From NCBI RefSeq assembly GCF_040115645.1, contig NW_027096014.1, positions 806,001 through 870,000 of the forward strand: a stretch of DNA of 64,000 bases. Reading direction: 5' to 3'. Below are positions 8,449 to 21,120 of the stretch, piece by piece. Every line of letters begins with the position of its first letter. The first letter of the stretch is position 1. The DNA comes from Euwallacea fornicatus. Lineage: Eukaryota > Arthropoda > Insecta > Coleoptera > Curculionidae. The notes beneath the pieces were generated by a model, which was not told the DNA's origin, made no database searches, and saw nothing but the letters and a program-made list of their open reading frames with translations. The position numbers and the translations under genes were made by a program.

Positions 8449-10384
8449 AAGTGTCAAATTAATCAGCTCGACGAGATCTTTAACATGACACAACACATCA
8501 GAATTGCATCTTGTTGAATTTCCAAGAAAAATAGTAGTTGATGTGCTCAAACACACAACTTTTGTGACTTTTCAAACTTTGAAGCTCGATAACTTCGGCA
8601 AATGAGTACCAAATTCCTTAAACTAAGTGTCAAATTAATCAGCTCGACGAGATCTTTAACATGACACAACACATCAGAATTGCATCTTGTTGAATTTCCA
8701 AGAAAAATAGTACTTTATGTGCTCAAACACACAACTTTTGTGACTTTTCAAACTTTGAAGCTCGATAACTTCGGCAAATGAGTACCAAATTCCTTAAACT
8801 AAGTGTCAAATTAATCAGCTCGACGAGATCCTTAACATGACACAACACATCAGAATTGCACCTTGTTGAACTTCCCAGAAAAATAGTTCTTTATGTGCTC
8901 AAACACACAACTTTTGTGACTTTTCAAACTTTGAAGCTCGATAGCTTCGGCAAATGAAGACCAAATTTGTTAAACAAAGTGTCAAATTAATCAGCTCGAC
9001 GAGATCTTTAACATGACACAACACATCAGAATTGCATCTTGTTGAACTTCCAAGAAAAATAGTACTTTATGTGCTCAAACACACATATTTTGTGACTTTT
9101 CAAACTTTGAAGCTCGATAACTTTGGCAAATGTGGACCAAATTTGTTAACCAAAGTGTCAAATTAATCAGCTCGACGAGATCTTTAAAATGACACAACAA
9201 TTCATGATTGCATCTTGTTGACTTTCCAAGAAAAATAGTACTTTATGTGCTCAAACACACAACTTTTGTGGCTTTTCAAACTTTGAAGCTCGATAACTTC
9301 GGCAAATGTGGACCAAATTTGTTAAACAAAGTGTCAAATTAATCAGCTCGACGAGGTTATGAAGATGTCACAACAGATCATGAGTACATCTTGTTGAACT
9401 TCCAAGAAAAATAGTACTTTATGTGCTCAAGCACACAACTTGTGTGACTTTTCAAAATTTGAAATTCGATAACTTCGGCAAATGAGGACCAAATTTGTTA
9501 AACAGAGTGTCAAATTAATCAGCTCGATGAGATCTTTAACATGACACGACACATCATGATTACATCTTGTTGAACTTCCAAGAAAAATAGTACTTTATGT
9601 GCTCAAACACACATATTTTGTGACTTTTCAAACTTTGAAGCTCGATAACTTTGGCAAATGTGGACCAAATTTGTTAACCAAAGTGTCAAATTAATCAGCT
9701 CGACGAGATCTTTAAAATGACACAACAATTCATGATTGCATCTTGTTGACTTTCCAAGAAAAATAGTACTTTATGTGCTCAAGCACACAACTTGTGTGAC
9801 TTTTCAAAATTTGAAGCTCGATAACTTCGGCAAATGAGGACCAAATTTGTTAAACAGAGTGTCAAATTAATCAGCTCGATGAGATCTTTAACATGACACG
9901 ACACATCATGATTACATCTTGTTGAACTTCCAAGAAAAATAGTACTTTATGTGTTCAAACACACAACTTTTGTGACTTTTGAATCTTTGAAGCTCGATAG
10001 CTTCGGCAAATGAAGACCAAATTTGTTATACAAAGTGTCAAATTAATCAGCTCGACGAGATTTTGAATATGTCACAACACATCATGATTGCATCTTGTTG
10101 AATTTCCAAGAAAAATAGTACTTTATGTGCTCAAACACCCAACTTTTGTGACTTTTCAAATTTTGAAGCTCGATAACATCGGCAAATGAGTACCAAATTC
10201 CTTAAACTAAGTGTCAAATTAATCAGCTCGACGAGATCCTTTACATGACACAACACATCAGAATTGCATCTTGTTGAACTTCCCAGAAAAATAGTTCTTT
10301 ATGTGCTCAAACACACAACTTTTGTGACTTTTCCAATTTTGAAGCTCGATAGCTTCGGCAAATGAAGACCAAATTTGTTAAACA
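8449..10384 (+). repeat. HOR unit, variant 11-mer A-B-C-D-E-F/H-I-J-K-L'-N (m49-m59)
   Basis: Still 1,936 bp but with different content. The F/H hybrid m54 (9329-9504) replaces F-G-H, a net loss of two units. J-K-L' in place of M makes up the number. Confidence 0.87.
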
Positions 10385-13300
10385 AAGTGTCAAATTAATC
10401 AGCTCGACGAGATCTTTAACATGACACAACACATCAGAATTGCATCTTGTTGAATTTCCAAGAAAAATAGTAGTTGATGTGCTCAAACACACAACTTTTG
10501 TGACTTTTCAAACTTTGAAGCTCGATAACTTCGGCAAATGAGTACCAAATTCCTTAAACTAAGTGTCAAATTAATCAGCTCGACGAGATCTTTAACATGA
10601 CACAACACATCAGAATTGCATCTTGTTGAATTTCCAAGAAAAATAGTACTTTATGTGCTCAAACACACAACTTTTGTGACTTTTCAAACTTTGAAGCTCG
10701 ATAACTTCGGCAAATGAGTACCAAATTCCTTAAACTAAGTGTCAAATTAATCAGCTCGACGAGACCCTTAACATGACACAACACATCAGAATTGCACCTT
10801 GTTGAACTTCCCAGAAAAATAGTTCTTTATGTGCTCAAACACACAACTTTTGTGACTTTTCAAACTTTGAAGCTCGATAGCTTCGGCAAATGAAGACCAA
10901 ATTTGTTAAACAAAGTGTCAAATTAATCAGCTCGACGAGATCTTTAACATGACACAACACATCAGAATTGCATCTTGTTGAACTTCCAAGAAAAATAGTA
11001 CTTTATGTGCTCAAACACACATATTTTGTGACTTTTCAAACTTTGAAGCTCGATAACTTTGGCAAATGTGGACCAAATTTGTTAACCAAAGTGTCAAATT
11101 AATCAGCTCGACGAGATCTTTAAAATGACACAACAATTCATGATTGCATCTTGTTGACTTTCCAAGAAAAATAGTACTTTATGTGCTCAAACACACAACT
11201 TTTGTGGCTTTTCAAACTTTGAAGCTCGATAACTTCGGCAAATGTGGACCAAATTTGTTAAACAAAGTGTCAAATTAATCAGCTCGACGAGGTTATGAAG
11301 ATGTCACAACAGATCATGAGTACATCTTGTTGAACTTCCAAGAAAAATAGTACTTTATGTGCTCAAACACACAACTTTTGTGACTTTTCAAATTTTGAAG
11401 CTCGATAACTTCGGCAAATGAGTACCAAATTCCTTAAACAAAGTGCCAAATTAATCAGCTCGACGAGATCCTTAACATGACACAACACATCAGAATTGCA
11501 TCTTGTTGAACTTCCCAGAAAAATAGTTCTTTATGTGCTCAAACACACAACTTTTGTGACTTTTCAAACTTTGAAGCTCGATAACTTTGGCAAATGTGGA
11601 CCAAATTTGTTAACCAAAGTGTCAAATTAATCAGCTCGACGAGATCTTTAAAATGACACAACAATTCATGATTGCATCTTGTTGACTTTCCAAGAAAAAT
11701 AGTACTTTATGTGCTCAAGCACACAACTTGTGTGACTTTTCAAAATTTGAAATTCGATAACTTCGGCAAATGAGGACCAAATTTGTTAAACAGAGTGTCA
11801 AATTAATCAGCTCGATGAGATCTTTAACATGACACGACACATCATGATTACATCTTGTTGAACTTCCAAGAAAAATAGTACTTTATGTGCTCAAACACAC
11901 ATATTTTGTGACTTTTCAAACTTTGAAGCTCGATAACTTTGGCAAATGTGGACCAAATTTGTTAACCAAAGTGTCAAATTAATCAGCTCGACGAGATCTT
12001 TAAAATGACACAACACATCAGAATTGCATCTTGTTGAATTTCCAAGAAAAATAGTACTTTATGTGCTCAAACACACAACTTTTGTGACTTTTCAAACTTT
12101 GAAGCTCGATAACTTCGGCAAATGAGTACCAAATTCCTTAAACTAAGTGTCAAATTAATCAGCTCGACGAGATCCTTTACATGACACAACACATCAGAAT
12201 TGCATCTTGTTGAACTTCCCAGAAAAATAGTTCTTTATGTGCTCAAACACACAACTTTTGTGACTTTTCCAATTTTGAAGCTCGATAGCTTCGGCAAATG
12301 AAGACCAAATTTGTTAAACAAAGTGTCAAATTAATCAGCTCGACGAGATCTTTAACATGACACAACACATCAGAATTGCATCTTGTTGAATTTCCAAGAA
12401 AAATAGTAGTTGATGTGCTCAAACACACAACTTTTGTGACTTTTCAAACTTTGAAGCTCGATAACTTCGGCAAATGAGTACCAAATTCCTTAAACTAAGT
12501 GTCAAATTAATCAGCTCGACGAGATCTTTAACATGACACAACACATCAGAATTGCATCTTGTTGAATTTCCAAGAAAAATAGTACTTTATGTGCTCAAAC
12601 ACACAACTTTTGTGACTTTTCAAACTTTGAAGCTCGATAACTTCGGCAAATGAGTACCAAATTCCTTAAACTAAGTGTCAAATTAATCAGCTCGACGAGA
12701 TCCTTAACATGACACAACACATCAGAATTGCACCTTGTTGAACTTCCCAGAAAAATAGTTCTTTATGTGCTCAAACACACAACTTTTGTGACTTTTCAAA
12801 CTTTGAAGCTCGATAGCTTCGGCAAATGAAGACCAAATTTGTTAAACAAAGTGTCAAATTAATCAGCTCGACGAGATCTTTAACATGACACAACACATCA
12901 GAATTGCATCTTGTTGAACTTCCAAGAAAAATAGTACTTTATGTGCTCAAACACACATATTTTGTGACTTTTCAAACTTTGAAGCTCGATAACTTTGGCA
13001 AATGTGGACCAAATTTGTTAACCAAAGTGTCAAATTAATCAGCTCGACGAGATCTTTAAAATGACACAACAATTCATGATTGCATCTTGTTGACTTTCCA
13101 AGAAAAATAGTACTTTATGTGCTCAAACACACAACTTTTGTGGCTTTTCAAACTTTGAAGCTCGATAACTTCGGCAAATGTGGACCAAATTTGTTAAACA
13201 AAGTGTCAAATTAATCAGCTCGACGAGGTTATGAAGATGTCACAACAGATCATGAGTACATCTTGTTGAACTTCCAAGAAAAATAGTACTTTATGTGCTC

Positions 13301-16192
13301 AAACACACAACTTTTGTGACTTTTCAAATTTTGAAGCTCGATAACTTCGGCAAATGAGTACCAAATTCCTTAAACAAAGTGCCAAATTAATCAGCTCGAC
13401 GAGATCCTTAACATGACACAACACATCAGAATTGCATCTTGTTGAACTTCCCAGAAAAATAGTTCTTTATGTGCTCAAACACACAACTTTTGTGACTTTT
13501 CAAACTTTGAAGCTCGATAACTTTGGCAAATGTGGACCAAATTTGTTAACCAAAGTGTCAAATTAATCAGCTCGACGAGATCTTTAAAATGACACAACAA
13601 TTCATGATTGCATCTTGTTGACTTTCCAAGAAAAATAGTACTTTATGTGCTCAAGCACACAACTTGTGTGACTTTTCAAAATTTGAAATTCGATAACTTC
13701 GGCAAATGAGGACCAAATTTGTTAAACAGAGTGTCAAATTAATCAGCTCGATGAGATCTTTAACATGACACGACACATCATGATTACATCTTGTTGAACT
13801 TCCAAGAAAAATAGTACTTTATGTGCTCAAACACACATATTTTGTGACTTTTCAAACTTTGAAGCTCGATAACTTTGGCAAATGTGGACCAAATTTGTTA
13901 ACCAAAGTGTCAAATTAATCAGCTCGACGAGATCTTTAAAATGACACAACACATCAGAATTGCATCTTGTTGAATTTCCAAGAAAAATAGTACTTTATGT
14001 GCTCAAACACACAACTTTTGTGACTTTTCAAACTTTGAAGCTCGATAACTTCGGCAAATGAGTACCAAATTCCTTAAACTAAGTGTCAAATTAATCAGCT
14101 CGACGAGATCCTTTACATGACACAACACATCAGAATTGCATCTTGTTGAACTTCCCAGAAAAATAGTTCTTTATGTGCTCAAACACACAACTTTTGTGAC
14201 TTTTCCAATTTTGAAGCTCGATAGCTTCGGCAAATGAAGACCAAATTTGTTAAACAAAGTGTCAAATTAATCAGCTCGAAGAGATCTTTAACATGACACA
14301 ACACATCAGAATTGCATCTTGTTGAATTTCCAAGAAAAATAGTAGTTGATGTGCTCAAACACACAACTTTTGTGACTTTTCAAACTTTGAAGCTCGATAA
14401 CTTCGGCAAATGAGTACCAAATTCCTTAAACTAAGTGTCAAATTAATCAGCTCGACGAGATCTTTAACATGACACAACACATCAGAATTGCATCTTGTTG
14501 AATTTCCAAGAAAAATAGTACTTTATGTGCTCAAACACACAACTTTTGTGACTTTTCAAACTTTGAAGCTCGATAACTTCGGCAAATGAGTACCAAATTC
14601 CTTAAACTAAGTGTCAAATTAATCAGCTCGACGAGATCCTTAACATGACACAACACATCAGAATTGCACCTTGTTGAACTTCCCAGAAAAATAGTTCTTT
14701 ATGTGCTCAAACACACAACTTTTGTGACTTTTCAAACTTTGAAGCTCGATAGCTTCGGCAAATGAAGACCAAATTTGTTAAACAAAGTGTCAAATTAATC
14801 AGCTCGACGAGATCTTTAACATGACACAACACATCAGAATTGCATCTTGTTGAACTTCCAAGAAAAATAGTACTTTATGTGCTCAAACACACATATTTTG
14901 TGACTTTTCAAACTTTGAAGCTCGATAACTTTGGCAAATGTGGACCAAATTTGTTAACCAAAGTGTCAAATTAATCAGCTCGACGAGATCTTTAAAATGA
15001 CACAACAATTCATGATTGCATCTTGTTGACTTTCCAAGAAAAATAGTACTTTATGTGCTCAAACACACAACTTTTGTGGCTTTTCAAACTTTGAAGCTCG
15101 ATAACTTCGGCAAATGTGGACCAAATTTGTTAAACAAAGTGTCAAATTAATCAGCTCGACGAGGTTATGAAGATGTCACAACAGATCATGAGTACATCTT
15201 GTTGAACTTCCAAGAAAAATAGTACTTTATGTGCTCAAACACACAACTTTTGTGACTTTTCAAATTTTGAAGCTCGATAACTTCGGCAAATGAGTACCAA
15301 ATTCCTTAAACAAAGTGCCAAATTAATCAGCTCGACGAGATCCTTAACATGACACAACACATCAGAATTGCATCTTGTTGAACTTCCCAGAAAAATAGTT
15401 CTTTATGTGCTCAAACACACAACTTTTGTGACTTTTCAAACTTTGAAGCTCGATAACTTTGGCAAATGTGGACCAAATTTGTTAACCAAAGTGTCAAATT
15501 AATCAGCTCGACGAGATCTTTAAAATGACACAACAATTCATGATTGCATCTTGTTGACTTTCCAAGAAAAATAGTACTTTATGTGCTCAAGCACACAACT
15601 TGTGTGACTTTTCAAAATTTGAAATTCGATAACTTCGGCAAATGAGGACCAAATTTGTTAAACAGAGTGTCAAATTAATCAGCTCGATGAGATCTTTAAC
15701 ATGACACGACACATCATGATTACATCTTGTTGAACTTCCAAGAAAAATAGTACTTTATGTGCTGAAACACACATATTTTGTGACTTTTCAAACTTTGAAG
15801 CTCGATAACTTTGGCAAATGTGGACCAAATTTGTTAACCAAAGTGTCAAATTAATCAGCTCGACGAGATCTTTAAAATGACACAACACATCAGAATTGCA
15901 TCTTGTTGAATTTCCAAGAAAAATAGTACTTTATGTGCTCAAACACACAACTTTTGTGACTTTTCAAACTTTGAAGCTCGATAACTTCGGCAAATGAGTA
16001 CCAAATTCCTTAAACTAAGTGTCAAATTAATCAGCTCGACGAGATCCTTTACATGACACAACACATCAGAATTGCATCTTGTTGAACTTCCCAGAAAAAT
16101 AGTTCTTTATGTGCTCAAACACACAACTTTTGTGACTTTTCCAATTTTGAAGCTCGATAGCTTCGGCAAATGAAGACCAAATTTGTTAAACA
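10385..16192 (+). repeat. Three consecutive canonical 11-mer HOR units (m60-m92)
   Basis: Units at 10385-12320, 12321-14256 and 14257-16192 share the order A-B-C-D-E-F-G-H-I-M-N. The only differences I found are C at 10765 in the first and A at 14280 and G at 15764 in the third. Copies are thus about 99.9% identical, the youngest part of domain 1. Confidence 0.92.
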
Positions 16193-16544
16193 AAGTGTCA
16201 AATTAATCAGCTCGACGAGATCTTTAACATGACACAACACATCAGAATTGCATCTTGTTGAATTTCCAAGAAAAATAGTAGTTGATGTGCTCAAACACAC
16301 AACTTTTGTGACTTTTCAAACTTTGAAGCTCGATAACTTCGGCAAATGAGTACCAAATTCCTTAAACTAAGTGTCAAATTAATCAGCTCGACGAGATCTT
16401 TAACATGACACAACACATCAGAATTGCATCTTGTTGAATTTCCAAGAAAAATAGTACTTTATGTGCTCAAACACACAACTTTTGTGACTTTTCAAACTTT
16501 GAAGCTCGATAACTTCGGCAAATGAGTACCAAATTCCTTAAACT

Positions 16545-16720
16545 AAGTGTCAAATTAATCAGCTCGACGAGATCCTTAACATGACACAACACATCAGAAT
16601 TGCATCTTGTTGAACTTCCCAGAAAAATAGTTCTTTATGTGCTCAAACACACAACTTTTGTGACTTTTCAAACTTTGAAGCTCGATAACTTCGGCAAATG
16701 AGTACCAAATTCCTTAAACA
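16545..16720 (+). repeat. Monomer type O (m95)
   Basis: CCTTAAC, CATCTTG, TTCCCAG with AGTTCTTT, AACTTCGG, GAGTACC and CCTTAAAC. It replaces type C after A-B in domain 2 and follows B in domain 3. O' at m123 and m159 ends in AAACT. Confidence 0.86.
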
Positions 16721-16896
16721 AAATGCCAAATTAATCAGCTCGACGAGATCCTTAACATGACACAACACATCAGAATTGCATCTTGTTGAACTTCCAAGAA
16801 AAATAGTACTTTATGTGCTCAAACACACAACTTTTGTGACTTTTCAAACTTTGAAGCTCGATAACTTCGGCAAATGTGGACCAAATTTGTTAAACA
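16721..16896 (+). repeat. Monomer type P (m96)
   Basis: Starts AAATGCC (G3A, T6C), with CCTTAAC, GAACTTCCAAG, AGTACTTTAT, AACTTCGG, TGTGGACC and GTTAAAC. It follows O and precedes F or an F/O hybrid. From 32561 onward the P* form has CAACCTTTGTG (T113C), a clean marker of domains 3 and 4. P' at m124 and m160 starts AAGTGTC. Confidence 0.88.
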
Positions 16897-17248
16897 AAGT
16901 GTCAAATTAATCAGCTCGACGAGGTTATGAAGATGTCACAACAGATCATGAGTACATCTTGTTGAACTTCCAAGAAAAATAGTACTTTATGTGCTCAAAC
17001 ACACAACTTTTGTGACTTTTCAAATTTTGAAGCTCGATAACTTCGGCAAATGAGTACCAAATTCCTTAAACAAAGTGCCAAATTAATCAGCTCGACGAGA
17101 TCCTTAACATGACACAACACATCAGAATTGCATCTTGTTGAACTTCCCAGAAAAATAGTTCTTTATGTGCTCAAACACACAACTTTTGTGACTTTTCAAA
17201 TTTTGAAGCTCGATAACTTTGGCAAATGTGGACCAAATTTGTTAACCA

Positions 17249-17424
17249 AAGTGTCAAATTAATCAGCTCGACGAGATCTTTAAAATGACACAACAATTCA
17301 TGATTGCATCTTGTTGAATTTCCAAGAAAAATAGTACTTTACGTGCTCAAACACACAACTTGTGTGACTTTTCAAATTTTGAAGCTCGATAACTTCGGCA
17401 AATGAGTACCAAATTCCTTAAACA
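17249..17424 (+). repeat. Monomer type Q (m99)
   Basis: TTTAAAATG, ACAATTCATG, GAATTTCC, TTACGTGCTC, AACTTGTGTG, CAAATTTTG, GAGTACC and CCTTAAAC. It appears to combine an E/H front, an L middle and an F back. It occurs after G and before R in domain 2 and in some domain 3 units. Confidence 0.86.
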
Positions 17425-17600
17425 AAGTGCCAAATTAATCAGCTCGACGAGATCCTTAACATGACACAACACATCAGAATTGCATCTTGTTGAACTTCCC
17501 AGAAAAATAGTTCTTTATGTGCTCAAACACACAACTTTTGTGACTTTTCCAATTTTGAAGCTCGATAGCTTCGGCAAATGAAGACCAAATTTGTTAAACA

Positions 17601-20064
17601 AAGTGTCAAATTAATCAGCTCGACGAGATCTTTAACATGACACAACACATCAGAATTGCATCTTGTTGAATTTCCAAGAAAAATAGTAGTTGATGTGCTC
17701 AAACACACAACTTTTGTGACTTTTCAAACTTTGAAGCTCGATAACTTCGGCAAATGAGTACCAAATTCCTTAAACTAAGTGTCAAATTAATCAGCTCGAC
17801 GAGATCTTTAACATGACACAACACATCAGAATTGCATCTTGTTGAATTTCCAAGAAAAATAGTACTTTATGTGCTCAAACACACAACTTTTGTGACTTTT
17901 CAAACTTTGAAGCTCGATAACTTCGGCAAATGAGTACCAAATTCCTTAAACTAAGTGTCAAATTAATCAGCTCGACGAGATCCTTAACATGACACAACAC
18001 ATCAGAATTGCATCTTGTTGAACTTCCCAGAAAAATAGTTCTTTATGTGCTCAAACACACAACTTTTGTGACTTTTCAAACTTTGAAGCTCGATAACTTC
18101 GGCAAATGAGTACCAAATTCCTTAAACAAAATGCCAAATTAATCAGCTCGACGAGATCCTTAACATGACACAACACATCAGAATTGCATCTTGTTGAACT
18201 TCCAAGAAAAATAGTACTTTATGTGCTCAAACACACAACTTTTGTGACTTTTCAAACTTTGAAGCTCGATAACTTCGGCAAATGTGGACCAAATTTGTTA
18301 AACAAAGTGTCAAATTAATCAGCTCGACGAGGTTATGAAGATGTCACAACAGATCATGAGTACATCTTGTTGAACTTCCAAGAAAAATAGTACTTTATGT
18401 GCTCAAACACACAACTTTTGTGACTTTTCAAATTTTGAAGCTCGATAACTTCGGCAAATGAGTACCAAATTCCTTAAACAAAGTGCCAAATTAATCAGCT
18501 CGACGAGATCCTTAACATGACACAACACATCAGAATTGCATCTTGTTGAACTTCCCAGAAAAATAGTTCTTTATGTGCTCAAACACACAACTTTTGTGAC
18601 TTTTCAAACTTTGAAGCTCGATAACTTTGGCAAATGTGGACCAAATTTGTTAACCAAAGTGTCAAATTAATCAGCTCGACGAGATCTTTAAAATGACACA
18701 ACAATTCATGATTGCATCTTGTTGAATTTCCAAGAAAAATAGTACTTTACGTGCTCAAACACACAACTTGTGTGACTTTTCAAATTTTGAAGCTCGATAA
18801 CTTCGGCAAATGAGTACCAAATTCCTTAAACAAAGTGCCAAATTAATCAGCTCGACGAGATCCTTAACATGACACAACACATCAGAATTGCATCTTGTTG
18901 AACTTCCCAGAAAAATAGTTCTTTATGTGCTCAAACACACAACTTTTGTGACTTTTCAAACTTTGAAGCTCGATAACTTCGGCAAATGTGGACCAAATTT
19001 GTTAAACAAAGTGTCAAATTAATCAGCTCGACGAGGTTATGAAGATGTCACAACAGATCATGAGTACATCTTGTTGAACTTCCAAGAAAAATAGTACTTT
19101 ATGTGCTCAAACACACAACTTTTGTGACTTTTCAAATTTTGAAGCTCGATAACTTCGGCAAATGAGTACCAAATTCCTTAAACAAAGTGCCAAATTAATC
19201 AGCTCGACGAGATCCTTAACATGACACAACACATCAGAATTGCATCTTGTTGAACTTCCCAGAAAAATAGTTCTTTATGTGCTCAAACACACAACTTTTG
19301 TGACTTTTCAAACTTTGAAGCTCGATAACTTTGGCAAATGTGGACCAAATTTGTTAACCAAAGTGTCAAATTAATCAGCTCGACGAGATCTTTAAAATGA
19401 CACAACAATTCTTGATTGCATCTTGTTGACTTTCCAAGAAAAATAGTACTTTATGTGCTCAAGCACACAACTTGTGTGACTTTTCAAAATTTGAAATTCG
19501 ATAACTTCGGCAAATGAGGACCAAATTTGTTAAACAGAGTGTCAAATTAATCAGCTCGATGAGATCTTTAACATGACACGACACATCATGATTACATCTT
19601 GTTGAACTTCCAAGAAAAATAGTACTTTATGTGCTCAAACACACATATTTTGTGACTTTTCAAACTTTGAAGCTCGATAACTTTGGCAAATGTGGACCAA
19701 ATTTGTTAACCAAAGTGTCAAATTAATCAGCTCGACGAGATCTTTAAAATGACACAACACATCAGAATTGCATCTTGTTGAATTTCCAAGAAAAATAGTA
19801 CTTTATGTGCTCAAACACACAACTTTTGTGACTTTTCAAACTTTGAAGCTCGATAACTTCGGCAAATGAGTACCAAATTCCTTAAACTAAGTGTCAAATT
19901 AATCAACTCGACGAGATCCTTTACATGACACAACACATCAGAATTGCATCTTGTTGAACTTCCCAGAAAAATAGTTCTTTATGTGCTCAAACACACAACT
20001 TTTGTGACTTTTCCAATTTTGAAGCTCGATAGCTTCGGCAAATGAAGACCAAATTTGTTAAACA
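17601..20064 (+). repeat. HOR unit, 14-mer A-B-O-P-F-G-Q-R-F-G-H-I-M-N' (m101-m114)
   Basis: The 2,464-bp reference unit of domain 2. The H monomer has T at 19412 in place of A, and N' has A at 19906. Both are useful for tracing later copies. Confidence 0.9.
18833..19008 (+). repeat. Monomer type R (m108)
   Basis: Like G (AAGTGCC, CCTTAAC, TTCCCAG) but with AACTTCGG, TGTGGACC and a GTTAAAC end, as in P and E. It sits between Q and F, forming the F-G-Q-R four-unit module of domain 2. Confidence 0.85.
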
Positions 20065-21120
20065 AAGTGTCAAATTAATCAGCTCGACGAGATCTTTAAC
20101 ATGACACAACACATCAGAATTGCATCTTGTTGAATTTCCAAGAAAAATAGTAGTTGATGTGCTCAAACACACAACTTTTGTGACTTTTCAAACTTTGAAG
20201 CTCGATAACTTCGGCAAATGAGTACCAAATTCCTTAAACTAAGTGTCAAATTAATCAGCTCGACGAGATCTTTAACATGACACAACACATCAGAATTGCA
20301 TCTTGTTGAATTTCCAAGAAAAATAGTACTTTATGTGCTCAAACACACAACTTTTGTGACTTTTCAAACTTTGAAGCTCGATAACTTCGGCAAATGAGTA
20401 CCAAATTCCTTAAACTAAGTGTCAAATTAATCAGCTCGACGAGATCCTTAACATGACACAACACATCAGAATTGCATCTTGTTGAACTTCCCAGAAAAAT
20501 AGTTCTTTATGTGCTCAAACACACAACTTTTGTGACTTTTCAAACTTTGAAGCTCGATAACTTCGGCAAATGAGTACCAAATTCCTTAAACAAAATGCCA
20601 AATTAATCAGCTCGACGAGATCCTTAACATGACACAACACATCAGAATTGCATCTTGTTGAACTTCCAAGAAAAATAGTACTTTATGTGCTCAAACACAC
20701 AACTTTTGTGACTTTTCAAACTTTGAAGCTCGATAACTTCGGCAAATGTGGACCAAATTTGTTAAACAAAGTGTCAAATTAATCAGCTCGACGAGGTTAT
20801 GAAGATGTCACAACAGATCATGAGTACATCTTGTTGAACTTCCAAGAAAAATAGTACTTTATGTGCTCAAACACACAACTTTTGTGACTTTTCAAATTTT
20901 GAAGCTCGATAACTTCGGCAAATGAGTACCAAATTCCTTAAACAAAGTGCCAAATTAATCAGCTCGACGAGATCCTTAACATGACACAACACATCAGAAT
21001 TGCATCTTGTTGAACTTCCCAGAAAAATAGTTCTTTATGTGCTCAAACACACAACTTTTGTGACTTTTCCAATTTTGAAGCTCGATAGCTTCGGCAAATG
21101 AAGACCAAATTTGTTAAACA
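20065..21120 (+). repeat. HOR unit, 6-mer A-B-O-P-F-G/N (m115-m120)
   Basis: A short derivative in which a G/N hybrid (m120, 20945-21120) joins the fifth position of the 14-mer directly to its end, removing eight units in register. Confidence 0.88.

Larger units (their letters stand above)
16193..17600 (+). repeat. HOR unit, 8-mer A-B-O-P-F-G-Q-G/N (m93-m100)
   Basis: First unit with the domain 2 types O, P and Q. It closes with m100 (17425-17600), which starts AAGTGCC like G and ends like N. The switch from 11-mer to 14-mer design therefore lies at about 16,545. Confidence 0.87.

Noticed and set aside
15679..15888. 69-codon minus-strand open frame
   Set aside because: Created by a single private base change at 15764 that removes a stop in an otherwise closed satellite frame.
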